Origin: Schistocephalus solidus
Taxonomy: Eukaryota; Platyhelminthes; Cestoda; Diphyllobothriidea; Diphyllobothriidae
Reading direction: 5' to 3'
NCBI GenBank assembly: GCA_017591395.1
Contig: WEDG01000411.1
Span: 62,001 to 126,000, forward strand
DNA: 64,000 bases
Under the pieces are notes generated by a model. That model was given only the letters and a program-made list of their open reading frames with translations, was not told the DNA's origin and did no database searches. Below, one piece after another: positions 31,730 to 42,604 of the stretch; position 1 is the stretch's first letter; every line of letters begins with the position of its first letter. The translations under genes and the position numbers were made by a program.

Positions 31730-32285
31730 GGCATGCGGATTTTGTTTCTGTCTAACAGTTAAAAATTTTTCCTTATTTACATTGCTATTCTTATTGCATG
31801 CAACATCATCACTGGAGAAGGACGGTTTTCGAAAGCATCCTCTTTTGTCGATCACCCGGCTTTAAAGCCTCTGCAAGCATAAACTTCTAGAAATTTAGTC
31901 TAACGCGTTATCTTTTCAGCTGACAGGCTGACGTAGGCACTCCGGTTACTAGGTTTGCTCTTCGCTCATATTTCCTTAGGCTATGAACTTCAGTAATTAA
32001 TATGCATAAGATCAATTTAAATATTTCTTGAATAAGTTATTACTTTTAAATTTTCTTAAAGTAGATATCAGCCAGTCGACTATATGCGGAATGTATATTT
32101 TTCCAAAGTAACGTCAAGGGGAAAATGTTGAAGTTTGACAGACATTTTGACTTCCCTGAAAATAGGTGATACATTTTCTGCTGAAAATGAAAGAACTCAC
32201 TTTTTGCTTTATAGTTGAGCGTTGTTCGCTTTATTTTTATTTCTTTTATGTCCCGTTTTCAGATAAAAAATTCACGACAGAGGTA
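31730..32285. other. AT-rich stretch, nothing recognised
   Basis: No supported feature between the transposase remnant and the TA tract. Confidence 0.4.
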
Positions 32286-32289
32286 CCGA

Positions 32290-32345
<56 letters not shown>
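32290..32345 (+). repeat. (TA)n microsatellite
   Basis: About 28 units with one TG interruption. The second satellite array starts immediately after it. Confidence 0.97.
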
Positions 32346-32348
<3 letters not shown>

Positions 32349-32371
32349 GAGAGGAGACACGACAGAGAATA

Positions 32372-32433
32372 AGGGTAGATTGATACAGTCTGTTTCGGGC
32401 TTATTCTGCCTTCATTCAGCCAATCATAACCCT
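32372..32433 (-). ncRNA. Hammerhead-like fold, array 2 unit 1
   Basis: On the minus strand: stem I AGGGT/ACCCT plus GATTGG/TCAATC; core-like CTGAATGA (one base more than CTGANGA); stem II GGC/GCC with loop AGAATAA and an A-C closing mismatch; GAAA; stem III ACAG/CTGT around a single A; possible cleavage after A. The extra base and mismatch make activity uncertain. Confidence 0.45.
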
Positions 32434-32738
32434 GACTACCAGCTGGGACTGGAAACACAAACATGCACTCGAGTACGGCGCAGACAGTCCACACACTGGG
32501 TCTAGCAGATGGGTCATAAGCACTTCATCGAACCGAAGTTCATCAGTGCCTCACCACCTGTCATTCTCTGTCGCTGCAGATCGGGTATTTATTCAAATAG
32601 GAAAAGGCGCACACCGATCTAGTGGCTTCCCGAAGCAAAAAAGCTCCGTATGGGTGGCAAAGGTCACGAACAGGCAACCAATTACCAGGCCGAAGTCGGC
32701 CAAGTTATAATTGCAGAGAGGAGACACGACAGAGAATA

Positions 32739-32800
32739 AGGGTAGATTGATACAGTCTGTTTCGGGCTTATTCTGCCTTCATTCAGCCAATCATAACCCT
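32739..32800 (-). ncRNA. Hammerhead-like fold, array 2 unit 2
   Basis: Same sequence and fold as unit 1. Confidence 0.45.
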
Positions 32801-33106
32801 GACTACCAGCTGGGACTGGAAAACACAAACATGCACTCGAGTACGGCGCAGACAGTCCACACACTGGGTCTAGCAGATGGGTCATAAGCACTTCATCGAA
32901 CCGAAGTTCATCAGTGCCTCACCACCTGTCATTCTCTGTCGCTGCAGATCGGGTATTTATTCAAACAGGAATAGGCGCACACCGATCTAGTGGCTTCCCG
33001 AAGCAAAACAAGCTCCGTATGGGTGGCAAAGGTCACGAACAGGCAACCACTACCAGGCCGAAGTCGGCCAAGTTATAATTGCAGAGAGGAGACACGACAG
33101 AGAATA

Positions 33107-33168
33107 AGGGTAGATTGATACAGTCTGTTTCGGGCTTATTCTGCCTTCATTCAGCCAATCATAACCCT
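33107..33168 (-). ncRNA. Hammerhead-like fold, array 2 unit 3
   Basis: Same sequence and fold as unit 1. Confidence 0.45.
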
Positions 33169-33475
33169 GACTACCAGCTGGGACTGGAAAACACAAACAT
33201 GCACTCGAGTACGGCGCAGACAGTCCACACACTGGGTCTAGCAGATGGGTCATAAGCACTTCATCGAACCGAAGTTCATCAGTGCCTCACCACCTGTCAT
33301 TCTCTGTCGCTGCAGATCGGGTATTTATTCAAACAGGAATAGGCGCACACCGATCTAGTGGCTTCCCGAAGCAAAACAAGCTCCGTATGGGTGGCAAAGG
33401 TCACGAACAGGCAACCAATTACCAGGCCGAAGTCGGCCAAGTTATAATTGCAGAGAGGAGACACGACAGAGAATA

Positions 33476-33537
33476 AGGGTAGATTGATACAGTCTGTTTC
33501 TGACTTATTCTGCCTTCATTCAGCCAATCATAACCCT
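33476..33537 (-). ncRNA. Hammerhead-like fold, array 2 unit 4, degraded
   Basis: As unit 1, but stem II 3' side reads AAGTCA instead of AAGCCC, losing pairs. It lies in the truncated last unit. Confidence 0.35.
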
Positions 33538-33649
33538 GACTACCAGCTGGGACTGGAAACACAAACATGCACTCGATTACGGCGCAGACAGTCCACACAC
33601 TGGGTCTAGCAGATGGGTCATAAGCACTTCATCGAACCAAAGTTCATCT

Positions 33650-34395
33650 AAACTAAGATCATCTATAAACTAAGATTTTGCGAAATGCTAAGCTTCTGCC
33701 CATTGCGTTTCTAACTTCCAGATTAGCGGAAACTATATTATCGTTAAAGTACCTTATCGCATGCTTCTACTTTTACCTGAATTTTTCTAGGTTTTCATCT
33801 CAATAATATCCTGTACATAGTTTTTATGGTCCTTATGTTCGGTCTTGTAAAACAAATATGGTACCAAAGTTTATTACTGCGTTTTGTGGCGATAAATGCC
33901 AGACTTTTCCAAAAAACATTTTTAGAGCTAAAGTTGGTCTTTGTTTTCGGAATACATTGAGATCGCTCACATTTGCCTTCACCTGATATAAATTGACTTA
34001 AGATAAGATTTTCTAGTTCCAGAAGTGATTTATTTTAAAACATTCTTGTTATTATAAATGTTCTATCATAGCACAATACATAAATACGGTAGAATATGCC
34101 ATGCGATATTTAATAGCGTAGGACATTTCCTGGATATCAGGCAACCTCCGATTTCACTCAAAACCTGCCTTTTCTCAATCCGTATATAAAATGAAATTTT
34201 CTCTAGTAGAAGGCATCTGAGCCTCAAATCCACTCAAAAACCAAATAACAAGACCAAATATAACCTAAACAACTCACTTAAATTTTGACCCCACATTGCA
34301 TGAGTTAGCTCATATACTCTCTTTCAAAATTTGAAAATAATTGAGTAACATTTGTTAACGTTATTATGGCAATGAAAATCGTCGAATTTCTAGGG
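33650..34395. other. AT-rich stretch, nothing recognised
   Basis: No supported feature. Confidence 0.4.
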
Positions 34396-34399
34396 ACAA

Positions 34400-34431
34400 A
34401 TATATATATATATATATATAGCTTCAATTAG

Positions 34432-34480
<49 letters not shown>
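34400..34480 (+). repeat. Two (TA)n tracts split by 13 bases
   Basis: 34400-34420 and 34434-34480, separated by GCTTCAATTAGCA. Confidence 0.95.
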
Positions 34481-34482
<2 letters not shown>

Positions 34483-34539
34483 AATCTCTTGTTTTCTCTC
34501 AAAAACCCCTATTACCATCAGTTTTGTATTACACGTCTA

Positions 34540-34915
34540 CTTGAGAGAGAGAGAGAATTACGCTGTATTTTGAAAGTAACATTCCAAACCTTTCAGCAAA
34601 AAAGTCATCCGTTCACCGTTAATAAGATTAGGCACAAAAACCAAGATAAACACCGGAAAAGCACTAACTGATGAACAAAGACTGCAACTATCCACCTCAC
34701 GAAGAGTCGATCCTGAATCATTCTGAAAATGTAGAACAAATTGGACTTCCTTCAATACAGTGCTAGTGCCCTGCGCTGATAACCTCATTATTGCAGTTCG
34801 AATAATCAAAGAGGGTAAAATTCGGTATATAATAGGTGAAATAGGCCAACCGACTTGTGTATAAGATGATTCACTTGCGAATGGAGAGTTGAAAAAGAGG
34901 CGGCTCGATTTCAAA
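34540..34915 (+). repeat. Dispersed repeat family D, copy 2
   Basis: Starts in a GAGAGA tract, then TACGCTGTATTTTGAAAGTA, CAGCAAAAAAG, ACTTCCTTCAA, and ends CGGCTCGATTTCAAAAGCCC. The same order is found at 45.58-45.83 kb. Confidence 0.7.
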
Positions 34916-35089
34916 AGCCCTCGGCGTAGTTAAGAGGGTGGTTAACCATAGTCCTACAAAGTTATATTTGACACATTAAAACATGCATGCACTAAAAATA
35001 CAGCTTCTTTTGATTTTTGGTATGTTTAAACACACGACGTCGCTTCTCCTAAAAGGTCCATATAAACCCAATTCCCCTTAGTGGATGTA

Positions 35090-35265
35090 GGCTCTTCCGA
35101 TCAGTTACGGGAATCACTCGCCCCGTGCTGTCTTGAGTCGCGCATGCAGCGGCTAGCAGTACAGGCAGATGACCGTTACTGACAGAGTTAAGGGAGATCG
35201 AAAGGACCATTTCTGGATTCTTAGACATCATCAGCCAGCCATACCGAACCCCATGCTAGAGCTTT
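35090..35265 (-). mobile_element. SINE-A relic
   Basis: The minus strand reads GGCTGGCTGATGATGTCTAA, then ATCCAGAAATGG and a decayed tail. The ribozyme core CTGATGA is kept but stem II is lost. A plus-strand tRNA-like scrap (GCGTTCGAGCCTCGG, 35287-35301) follows. Confidence 0.6.
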
Positions 35266-35584
35266 GGACTTTTAATTAACCGGACGCGCGTTCGAGCCTC
35301 GGCTGGGTCACCAAGTTGGTTTGGGTTGGCTTGTGTGGTGGAAGTGTCTGTCTTTTGGCCATCCGGCACTGTTTCGCCCGTCTATGGGTGATGGATTCAC
35401 AATTCACCAACCATGGCGATGCGTGAGGTGATGTGCGATCACAATAATGACAGATTAGAATCCAGTCCCCCGTGCTAGAGGAAGGAGCAGTAGTGGTGCA
35501 GGTGGTCATACGGTGGCGGTCCACCCCAACTCATTGAACACAAATCATTGAACGTGTTAACAGAAATGAAGGAAATCGGTTGAT

Positions 35585-35697
35585 GAACGCTCACCGAGCG
35601 CTAAAGGAGCTCACTCGTCCCTTTCTGTCTTAAGGCTCAATCTTGAGACCACCAGCAGCCACAAAGCGGCTAGTAGTATTAGTATTAGTAGTAGTGA

Positions 35698-35756
<59 letters not shown>

Positions 35757-35905
35757 AAGGCAAATGCACAGTTCCGAAACAGTCAATGAAGATTAAAATT
35801 GCTATTTGTGGTTCATTAGCCGTCATCGGCCATTTATACCCAACCCCAGGCGGTGCCCCACGCGAGGCTCAAACTCGCGACCCGTTGATCAGAAGTCCCA
35901 AACTC
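35585..35905 (-). mobile_element. SINE-A relic with internal (TAG)n expansion
   Basis: Head and hammerhead region at 35770-35905 and tail at 35585-35670 on the minus strand, split by a trinucleotide tract. The ribozyme region is decayed (CCGATGA, ACAAAT). Confidence 0.65.
35671..35756 (+). repeat. (TAG)n microsatellite
   Basis: Nearly pure, about 28 units, inside the SINE-A relic. Confidence 0.95.
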
Positions 35906-36019
35906 TAAAGAGATCATTGTTTGACTCCTTTTGCACTGTGAATTTTACTTTTGCACCTAGCCCGTAGAAGAAAGAGCCCATTGTGCAGAGAAAAATGCTG
36001 AGTTATTTAACTAGGCAAA

Positions 36020-36085
36020 AGATGTGCAAATTGGAGAGGAGACACACGTTACGTTAGGTTCGGGCGTCGTTCTGCGTTAGCAGGT
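36020..36085 (+). repeat. Possible relic of the 368-bp family
   Basis: GGAGAGGAGACACACGTTAC, then GGTTCGGGCGTCGTTCTGC parallels the start of the 368-bp unit. Short and diverged. Confidence 0.35.
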
Positions 36086-36594
36086 ATCCTAGACTAAATT
36101 TGCGGATCAATAAGTGATTGTCATGATATGAGAATAAGTAAACCTCGTGAGATTTTACCAAATGGAACCTACCGCTGTTTAAAATGGTTATTTATGTAAT
36201 AAAAGAACTCGTAGTACATAAATTTATTTTGCGTTTTCATTTAACTAAAAGTCGCTCATTCTTAGGTTGGTGTTGGTGTGGATTAAGTTAGATTATTTTA
36301 CGACTTATTAGTGATTTTATGCCACCTTTGCATATTTTATCGGTAAGGTTGCCTACTGTATTTGTATCCAAAAGCACAGGTGAATTCATGAACGCAGTTC
36401 AGGATGGCATGCATTGGCTTATTATTTTTAGAGGCTTGGACTGGACTAGCATCGTGCAATGCACTGCATTGCAAACACCACTTCATTCCCACCTGGAATG
36501 GGTTACACCGGGTCTATCAGATAATATAGGAACGGAAAAATAATCATTGATGAAAAGCAAGATTGTACGGTAGATAATCACGATGAGAAACAAC

Positions 36595-36765
36595 GTACAC
36601 AAGGGAGACTGAAATTGCCATTTCTGGCTTATAAACCGTCGTCAGATGGCTTTATAAAAACACGCGCTTACAGGTCTTGAGTTCATAACACGCTTTCTCT
36701 GGCCATAGGGCCTTAGTATGTCCCAAACTCTTACCATTGTGTCCGGGTCACGTTACCAATTCGTT
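36595..36765 (-). mobile_element. SINE-A relic
   Basis: The minus strand shows CTGACGACGGTTTATAAGCC, then AGAAATGGCAATTTCAGTCT and a decayed tRNA head. Core CTGACGA and GAAA are kept; stem III is broken on one side. Confidence 0.6.
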
Positions 36766-36919
36766 TGTGATTGTGGAGGCCTACGGTACATTAGGACAAA
36801 TGTGTTTGGTAAGCACATCGGAAGGGGACGCAAAAAACGCAAATAAGTAATAAATACTAACAAATATAATGAATCAATAATTTGTTGGCTGTCTATTCGG
36901 AAATAAAATGTCCTTAACT

Positions 36920-37780
36920 CTGACAGACGACAGTTCGACCGTCGATTTCGACGAGGTCCACCGTATGCTCCACACCAGGTGGTGCAGGGACGGTGACTTG
37001 CGCGTGAATTAGTTTTAAGTGATAGTAGCCTTGCGCTGCAGCTACCGCACTCTCCCTCCTCCCCCACCTGAGCCCGGTGTCAAGACAGAGTCAAGAAGAC
37101 CGGAGATGGGAGAGGGCGCAGGTGGCTGGCGCGGCCGGAGCCACTGCCTGGGCGTGCCACCACACTGGCTCGGATCCCACGGAGTGAGAGTGCCATAAAG
37201 GCCACATTGAGAAGGAGCCATTGCAACCTGACTCTCCAGTCCGCCAGTCAGCCACTCCACACAAAACACACATTGGGCTGACCACGCGGTCCGAGTTATC
37301 CCGTCAGTTGGCAACCTTCCAAGCCACGGCTTTTTAGCGCACCGTGATAGTTTCAAGCGCGTCAGATTGTTTATAGTGAGGAATATGCACTGAGCTATCG
37401 ACCTCACTCTCTCCCCCACCCCCACAGTCAGACTACTGTCCGAGCCGGTCAGTTGCCTGATGTGGGAGTGGGCGCATTAACTGACGGATCGGCGTACCCG
37501 TCTTCGCGCGCCACAGCACGACCTGGCCCCATAACGCACACACCAGGATTCACAAACTCAGGGGATATGGGCAGCCATTGCCGTCTGACTCCCAGTCCAC
37601 TGGTCAGCCACTCGACACACACAGCACATACACTGAGCCGACGGCGTGGTCTGGTGGAAGCGTCAGATTGGCAGACTTCCCAGCCACGGTTTCTAGGAAA
37701 CCGTGATATACTCTGGTAAATGGTGATTGTGAGGGTGTAGTCGATGTATTGGTGTAGGTAGTGTGTGCTGATGTAGCTTA
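36920..37780 (-). mobile_element. LINE 3' untranslated region
   Basis: Follows the finger pseudogene on the minus strand. It is shared with 56.8-57.65 kb over its whole length and in part with 1.3, 18.0 and 53.6 kb. It ends near GACGGTCGAACTGTCGTC. Long frames inside are not conserved as protein. Confidence 0.75.
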
Positions 37781-38455
37781 GCCTCCGGTGGTTTACCGGA
37801 GGTTGTCGTGGAAGGTGCATGTGTCCTAAGAGGCCCATGCGGTGTGTAAATGTGCGGGAGCAAGGAGGTCAGTGAAGGCGGGCGCGTCGACTATATGTCG
37901 GAGCCCCAGGCACTGGTTCACCAGCCTCCGTGCGATGGATTCGCAGGTGACCGACCAGGCCGATGCGTGAGTTGAAGTTGCGGGCGCAGTGTGGGCAGGA
38001 GAAATCGGTAGAGGCTGGGGCGATGGCATTCATGGTAGTGGGGGTGGCGGTTGCGCTAAGAATGGCAGGAGCGGAGGGTGTGAATGGTGTATCGGTGTTG
38101 TCGGCATTGTGGTGAATTCCGCTGTCATGGATGCGCATGTGACCGAATAGGCCCATGCGATGAGTGAATGCGCGAGTACAGTGAGGGCAGTGGAGGCGAC
38201 GACCTCTGCTGTGTGATGGTGTTCCAGGCACTGGCTCACCGGTCTCTGTACGATGTATTCGCAAGTGACCGACCAGGCCGATGCGTGAGGTGAATGTGCG
38301 GTCGCATTGAGTACAGCTTAGGAGAGATTCCCCATCGCTGATGGTGGTTGTGGTGGTAGTAGTGAAGGCGAAGGCAATGGTGGTTGCGGTGGTGGGGGTA
38401 ACAGGCGATGAGTAGATGGATGTGGTCTCTATGACAGCACCACACACACATCACT
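37781..38455 (-). pseudogene. LINE ORF, C-terminal C2H2 finger region, broken
   Basis: The open part (38447-37869, 192 codons) has three C2H2 fingers: C45/C48/H61/H65, C87/C90/H103/H107 and C151/C154/H167/H171, joined by Thr/Pro/Ala-rich linkers and the repeated spacer TEAGEPVPGAP-like. In related ORFs these fingers follow the reverse transcriptase and probably bind the element RNA or DNA. The fourth finger is destroyed: its first Cys codon is TGA (37869-37871), and a one-base insertion shifts the last residues before the usual HDNLR stop. The 5' truncation point lies beside a CA/TA microsatellite at 38441-38525, so it may have landed in that tract. Confidence 0.85.

Positions 38456-38464
<9 letters not shown>

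Positions 38465-38525
<61 letters not shown>
38465..38525 (+). repeat. (TA)n microsatellite
   Basis: About 30 units, preceded by a CA-rich stretch, at the truncated 5' end of the LINE fragment. Confidence 0.97.
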
Positions 38526-38528
<3 letters not shown>

Positions 38529-38529
38529 G

Positions 38530-39385
38530 AAAGAAGGCTCGTCAGAAACTCCAGGTTTACTCGTGAATTTTAAGCCAGTTACACCAAACACGAGGTTACG
38601 GCTTTTAATTATCGGTGTATCAAAACAAAATACAGTCACTAAAACAGCTTACTGATTTATAGCACAAATGTCAAAACGTAATTTCAAGAGTTAATATATC
38701 CTTTTTGTTTCCCAAAATAATGAGCTTTCTCATATCCTCTTTACCTGAATTTGATGGAAGCAAATAAACAATGTATTTTTCCTGATGGAATTTATATAAT
38801 TTTTTCTCTTTTTATATTTCTATTCGTTTAAATCCCAATGCACATGAACAGGACGTTTTGTTCTATAGATTTCATTGGCATAGGATATTACTCGGATATC
38901 AAGAATGCTGGATTTCAATCAAATTTGGCTTGGTTTCCTTCCATAAAACAGAGCTGATATGAATTTTACTTTAGTTACCCGCTTTCTGCGGCTAAACTCA
39001 ATTCAACAAACAAAAATAAAAACCCCCAATGCATGGCGTACTACTCCGTCAAATGCCAATCTCGAGGTAAGGTCATCAATTTTTGTATCCGTGTTGACCA
39101 ACGCCAGGTATCGGTTATTGGGTTATGACTCTCGCTCAAGATACGGGGAGACGGGACTAAGAGGATGGCCTTCATTTTGGACAGCCCGGGAGGCAGCTCA
39201 CTAGTTAAGGGTCCTGTTAAGTGATCTCCTTAGTTCAGTGGGCCGTGCGCCAGCTTACGGGGTAACGCGAACATGCTAATGATATATCGGTACAGGTATA
39301 AACGGGGAATCTGGTAGGACTGCCTTATGCTAAATGTGGAAGCCGATTTTACGAAGATGAACACCTGATGGAGAGAGGAAGGAGA
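38530..39385. other. AT-rich stretch, nothing recognised
   Basis: No supported feature. Confidence 0.4.
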
Positions 39386-39389
39386 CTGC

Positions 39390-39740
39390 GACAGTTTGCT
39401 TACATGACCACCAGGTCGGCAGCTTACTAATGTTGTGTTTCTGTCTGCTTCACGCTGCCTGTCACTTCAACATTGGGATCGGCAAGGGACTTCGCCAAGG
39501 GACCTCGAAGTCAATCGACGCTGCCCCCTTCGCTAGTTGGCTGCAGGCGGACACAGCCCAACCAGAGAGCAAAGTCGCTCTCACACGCGCTGCGAGCTAC
39601 GAATCCAATTGGTTGGCACTCAAACACTTCTGAATGGAGGTCTTGTTACGAATGCTCGCTGGACTGAGTGGACACTCTTTCGCCTTAGTAAAGGACTGTC
39701 CAATGGCGTTTTTGTCTTTTCGCTTCTGACATGGGGACTT
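39390..39740 (+). repeat. Dispersed repeat family E, copy 1
   Basis: GACAGTTTGCTTACATG, GGGACCTCGAAGTCAATCGA and TTGGCTGCAGGCGGACACAG occur in the same order at 41.35-41.6 kb. No coding evidence. Confidence 0.6.
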
Positions 39741-40054
39741 TTTCAGTGTTGAAAATCACATCTTCGAGAAGCTTGTCTCAACTTGCGGCAAACATCTCTA
39801 CATAATTACATTTCTGAATTATCTAATTATTAGCTGTGCGTCTGATCTCTACTCAACTATTGAGATCCTTAATTTATGGAATGGCTCGTATAAAAAAAGT
39901 CAGTTTCAGTCACCAAGAGCATATTTAAGAGGGCAGGGGATGGCTTTACCAGAACGGTTCCTAGGTTTGCTGAGAAAGCGTCCTGTTAGGTTGAAGAATC
40001 TTTGGGTGATGGCCCACATAAAATATAGGCGCGCATTTTGCATTGACAAGACTC

Positions 40055-40096
<42 letters not shown>
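40055..40096 (+). repeat. (ATT)n microsatellite
   Basis: About 14 units. Confidence 0.95.
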
Positions 40097-40099
<3 letters not shown>

Positions 40100-40294
40100 A
40101 AAACGGGTTTGCCTAGTTATTCAATACCAAAGTCATGTTTTATGGTTACTAGGTTGGAACAGATGCGGCAATAGATAAAGTAACCTTGAACAGCAGCATG
40201 TCAAAGTAAATCTTAGATCAAAAGAAATGTTCTTGCATTTAAGACTTTAAAAAACTCTTATTAGGGGTTTTGACAGATTGGAATACTTCATTTG

Positions 40295-40545
40295 ACAAAA
40301 TGGTGAAAAGCTCGGTGGCTTCGGTGGGATTCTAGCCCATAAAAGCAAAGGTAAGGCTTGAGGACATTCAACGCTCTAGCCAAGATCCATGTGCCCCACA
40401 GGGAGCCGTAGGTCAAGTTACCCGACCATACTATTTCAAAGTATGGAATCTACCAATACTGTTTCTGCAAACTGAATGCCCAAGCAAGATTTCCGAAGCA
40501 AGAAATCCGAATCCACCAGGTGAACAACAGGCGTAATTAATTAAT
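40295..40545 (-). mobile_element. SINE-B copy, diverged
   Basis: The minus strand has the leader (AATCTTGCTTGGGCATTCAG, GTATTGGTAGATTCCATAC), then a tRNA-like head ending CTAGAATCCCACCGAAGCC and the tail TTTTGTCAAATGAAG. Confidence 0.65.
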
Positions 40546-40559
40546 TGTGGGCGGTTGAC

Positions 40560-40695
40560 AAATTTGAGTAATTACTTTGTGAAAACTTGCCGGAATTGGT
40601 GGGATTCGAACCAAAGATATCAAGGGAAAGGCTCACGTCTAACCAAATCCCTAACTTATGTGAGCTACGAGGTTACACCGGGAGGCGTCTGTTTA
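40560..40695 (-). repeat. tRNA-like SINE head
   Basis: The minus strand carries GTAGCTCACATAAG (A-box-like) and GGTTCGAATCCCACCAATTC (B box and acceptor-like end), in the same setting as SINE-B but with a different leader. Confidence 0.6.
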
Positions 40696-40699
40696 ATAA

Positions 40700-41340
40700 C
40701 ATCTGGTTCAAATTAGCTGACATGTTCTCTTACCAGCAAAACCCTTATTACTATAACTCAGAACGAGATCGACTTGCCTGAGGACCCAAGAGCAAAATTG
40801 TGTTTCAGGGTTACTAAATTGGCATAGATGCGGCAATTTATAAAGTAAATAGGAGGAGCAGCCCGTTAAAATGAGCATTAGTTAACAACTTGAAATTGTT
40901 ATCATTTATCCCCTGTCATACTCGCGAAGCTGTCGTCACCGAAACTTAAGGTAAAAGGGCTTCTCCCTGAGTTATTTGTCCCTTTGATAACTCTGCCAAC
41001 GAACACCATATAATTTTGAAAATACGTATTGGGCAAACTCCAGATAACGACATTATTGTCTGCTGTAGACATAAAACCTTGTCAGTTCCCGAATACTGCC
41101 TTTCATCTTCGTCGTAGTCAGTTATTATGCTCCTTAAAACTGACAAACTTAGTGCTAGAACACTGGTTGGAACTGCGAGCTAGCTCGGGAATTTAACTGG
41201 TCAATAAGACATGAAAGAGATGAGATCGTACGTAATGACTGGACCTCAAACATTAACGAGTCTCCCTAACATTGCATTGTGTCCCTAGAAGTGATCGCAT
41301 ACACTTGACCCTGAGGGGTTTTGGAACGGTTACCTCAAAG
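40700..41340. other. Intergenic stretch, nothing recognised
   Basis: No supported feature. Confidence 0.4.
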
Positions 41341-41344
41341 TTCT

Positions 41345-41625
41345 CACGGTGCGTGTTCTAGACAGTCTGCTCACATGGTTGCCAACCTGGCCGTTTTCCA
41401 TAAAGCTACCTGTAAATTGGCTGTCGAACTCGCCGGAGACTTGGCCTCAGCCTGGCGAGAGCTTGAAGCCGATTGGCGCTGCGTCCTTCGCTGATTGGCT
41501 GCAGGCGGACCCAGCTTGGAGAGAGAGACAGGGAGCTGGCAGAAGCTGATGGCTGAGCTTCCAGCATGCTCTTTGATCTCAGTAGGAGCATGTTCAGTCT
41601 AATCTCTCTTTTCTGATTTGGGATC
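41345..41625 (+). repeat. Dispersed repeat family E, copy 2
   Basis: GACAGTCTGCTCACATGG, GAAGCCGATTGGCGCTGCGT and TTGGCTGCAGGCGGACCCAG match copy 1 in order. Confidence 0.6.
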
Positions 41626-41629
41626 TAGC

Positions 41630-42220
41630 GTTTGTCGGTCAACCGCAGCTTTCGTAAATGTGGCCAGTTTTTAACCGGTATTTGTAATTTGGTGTTCGTT
41701 GGGTGGTCACAACTAGCGGGAAGTTTGCGCATCTATGCTGGCAAGCACCAAGGATTCAAAAAAGAGATTTTGCACTAGCTATCAAAATCCCCGTATTTGT
41801 TTAAATAAGAAAGCCTCTATTGAAAACTATTACCCTGCCACCTGGTGGAGAAAAAAAGTTGATGACTACACAGACTGCGCTGGTAATAGGGAGTGCAAAC
41901 TGTAGAATAAAGCGAAGAAAAACCCCGATATTGTTAGGCCAATTGTCAACTAATCATCTTTAAATGTTCAGATTCGGAAAGTGGAGAGATCCGGGGTGAA
42001 CTTTAGATAAAGGTAAAGTGTTCCGGTGAGCAATTTACGTATATATTCAGAGGATTGTGGGGTACTTACAGTACCAGTTCCAAATATACGGACAATTATT
42101 ATTTAAATGCACTTACTGTCCCGAGGGCAGGAGCAAAAATACATTTGAGCAGTTGCTGAAGGCGATGGACTCTTGGTGTAAACGTCACTTAATGTAATCT
42201 GTGACAGGAGACAACAAAGG
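41630..42220. other. Intergenic stretch, nothing recognised
   Basis: No supported feature. Confidence 0.4.
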
Positions 42221-42224
42221 GATA

Positions 42225-42600
42225 GAGATTCGCATTATTTTCAGTGGCCTTTCAAAGTTTTCAGAGAAAAGACCTCCATTTACCGTGGAGAAAATGGTTA
42301 CTCAAAATAAATAACACCGAGAGTACAACAAACGTTAGGTAGTGACTGGTAGCTGCAACTGCGGACATCATGCATGGTCATCCGTAAATGATCCGACAAA
42401 TTTGCGCCAGATTTTCTACCTTCAAAAGTTTACTGGCGTCGTTTGAATATGACCTCATTATTGGAGTTAAAATAAGCAAACAATGGTAAATATCAGTACG
42501 GAACGAGTAAAATGGGTCAGTCCGTGTTGATATAAGAACATTTGCATGCGAATGGAGGATAAAAAACGCTGACTTGATTTTAAATGCTCGATACTAAGAA
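42225..42600 (+). repeat. Dispersed repeat family D, copy 3
   Basis: Matches copy 1 (minus strand at 140-430) through GCGCCAGATTTTCT and copy 2 through ACCTCATTATTG and TGCGAATGGAG. It is the most complete copy for the middle of the family. Confidence 0.65.
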
Positions 42601-42604
42601 CTGT

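Larger units (their letters stand above)
32346..33645. repeat. 368-bp satellite array, 3.5 copies
   Basis: Units begin GCAGAGAGGAGACACGACAG at 32346, 32713, 33081 and 33450 (lengths 367, 368, 369; the last cut at about 196 bases). Copies are nearly identical. Short frames repeat with the units and are not genes. The minus strand of each unit carries a hammerhead-like fold with a one-base core insertion. The unit is unrelated in sequence to the 355-bp satellite. Confidence 0.92.

Noticed and set aside
32500..32600. Canonical CTGATGA on the minus strand of the 368-bp unit as a hammerhead
   Set aside because: It sits beside an imperfect palindrome but no GAAA follows at a workable distance; the fold at 32372-32433 is the better candidate.
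32682..33259. Identical 69-codon minus frames repeated in the 368-bp array
   Set aside because: They recur because the unit recurs; the unit length is not a multiple of three in all copies and the frame does not run through.
37869..38447. Stand-alone C2H2 zinc-finger gene
   Set aside because: The same fingers, spacers and 3' UTR recur at 57 kb and match the C-terminal part of a LINE ORF; this copy is truncated and broken.
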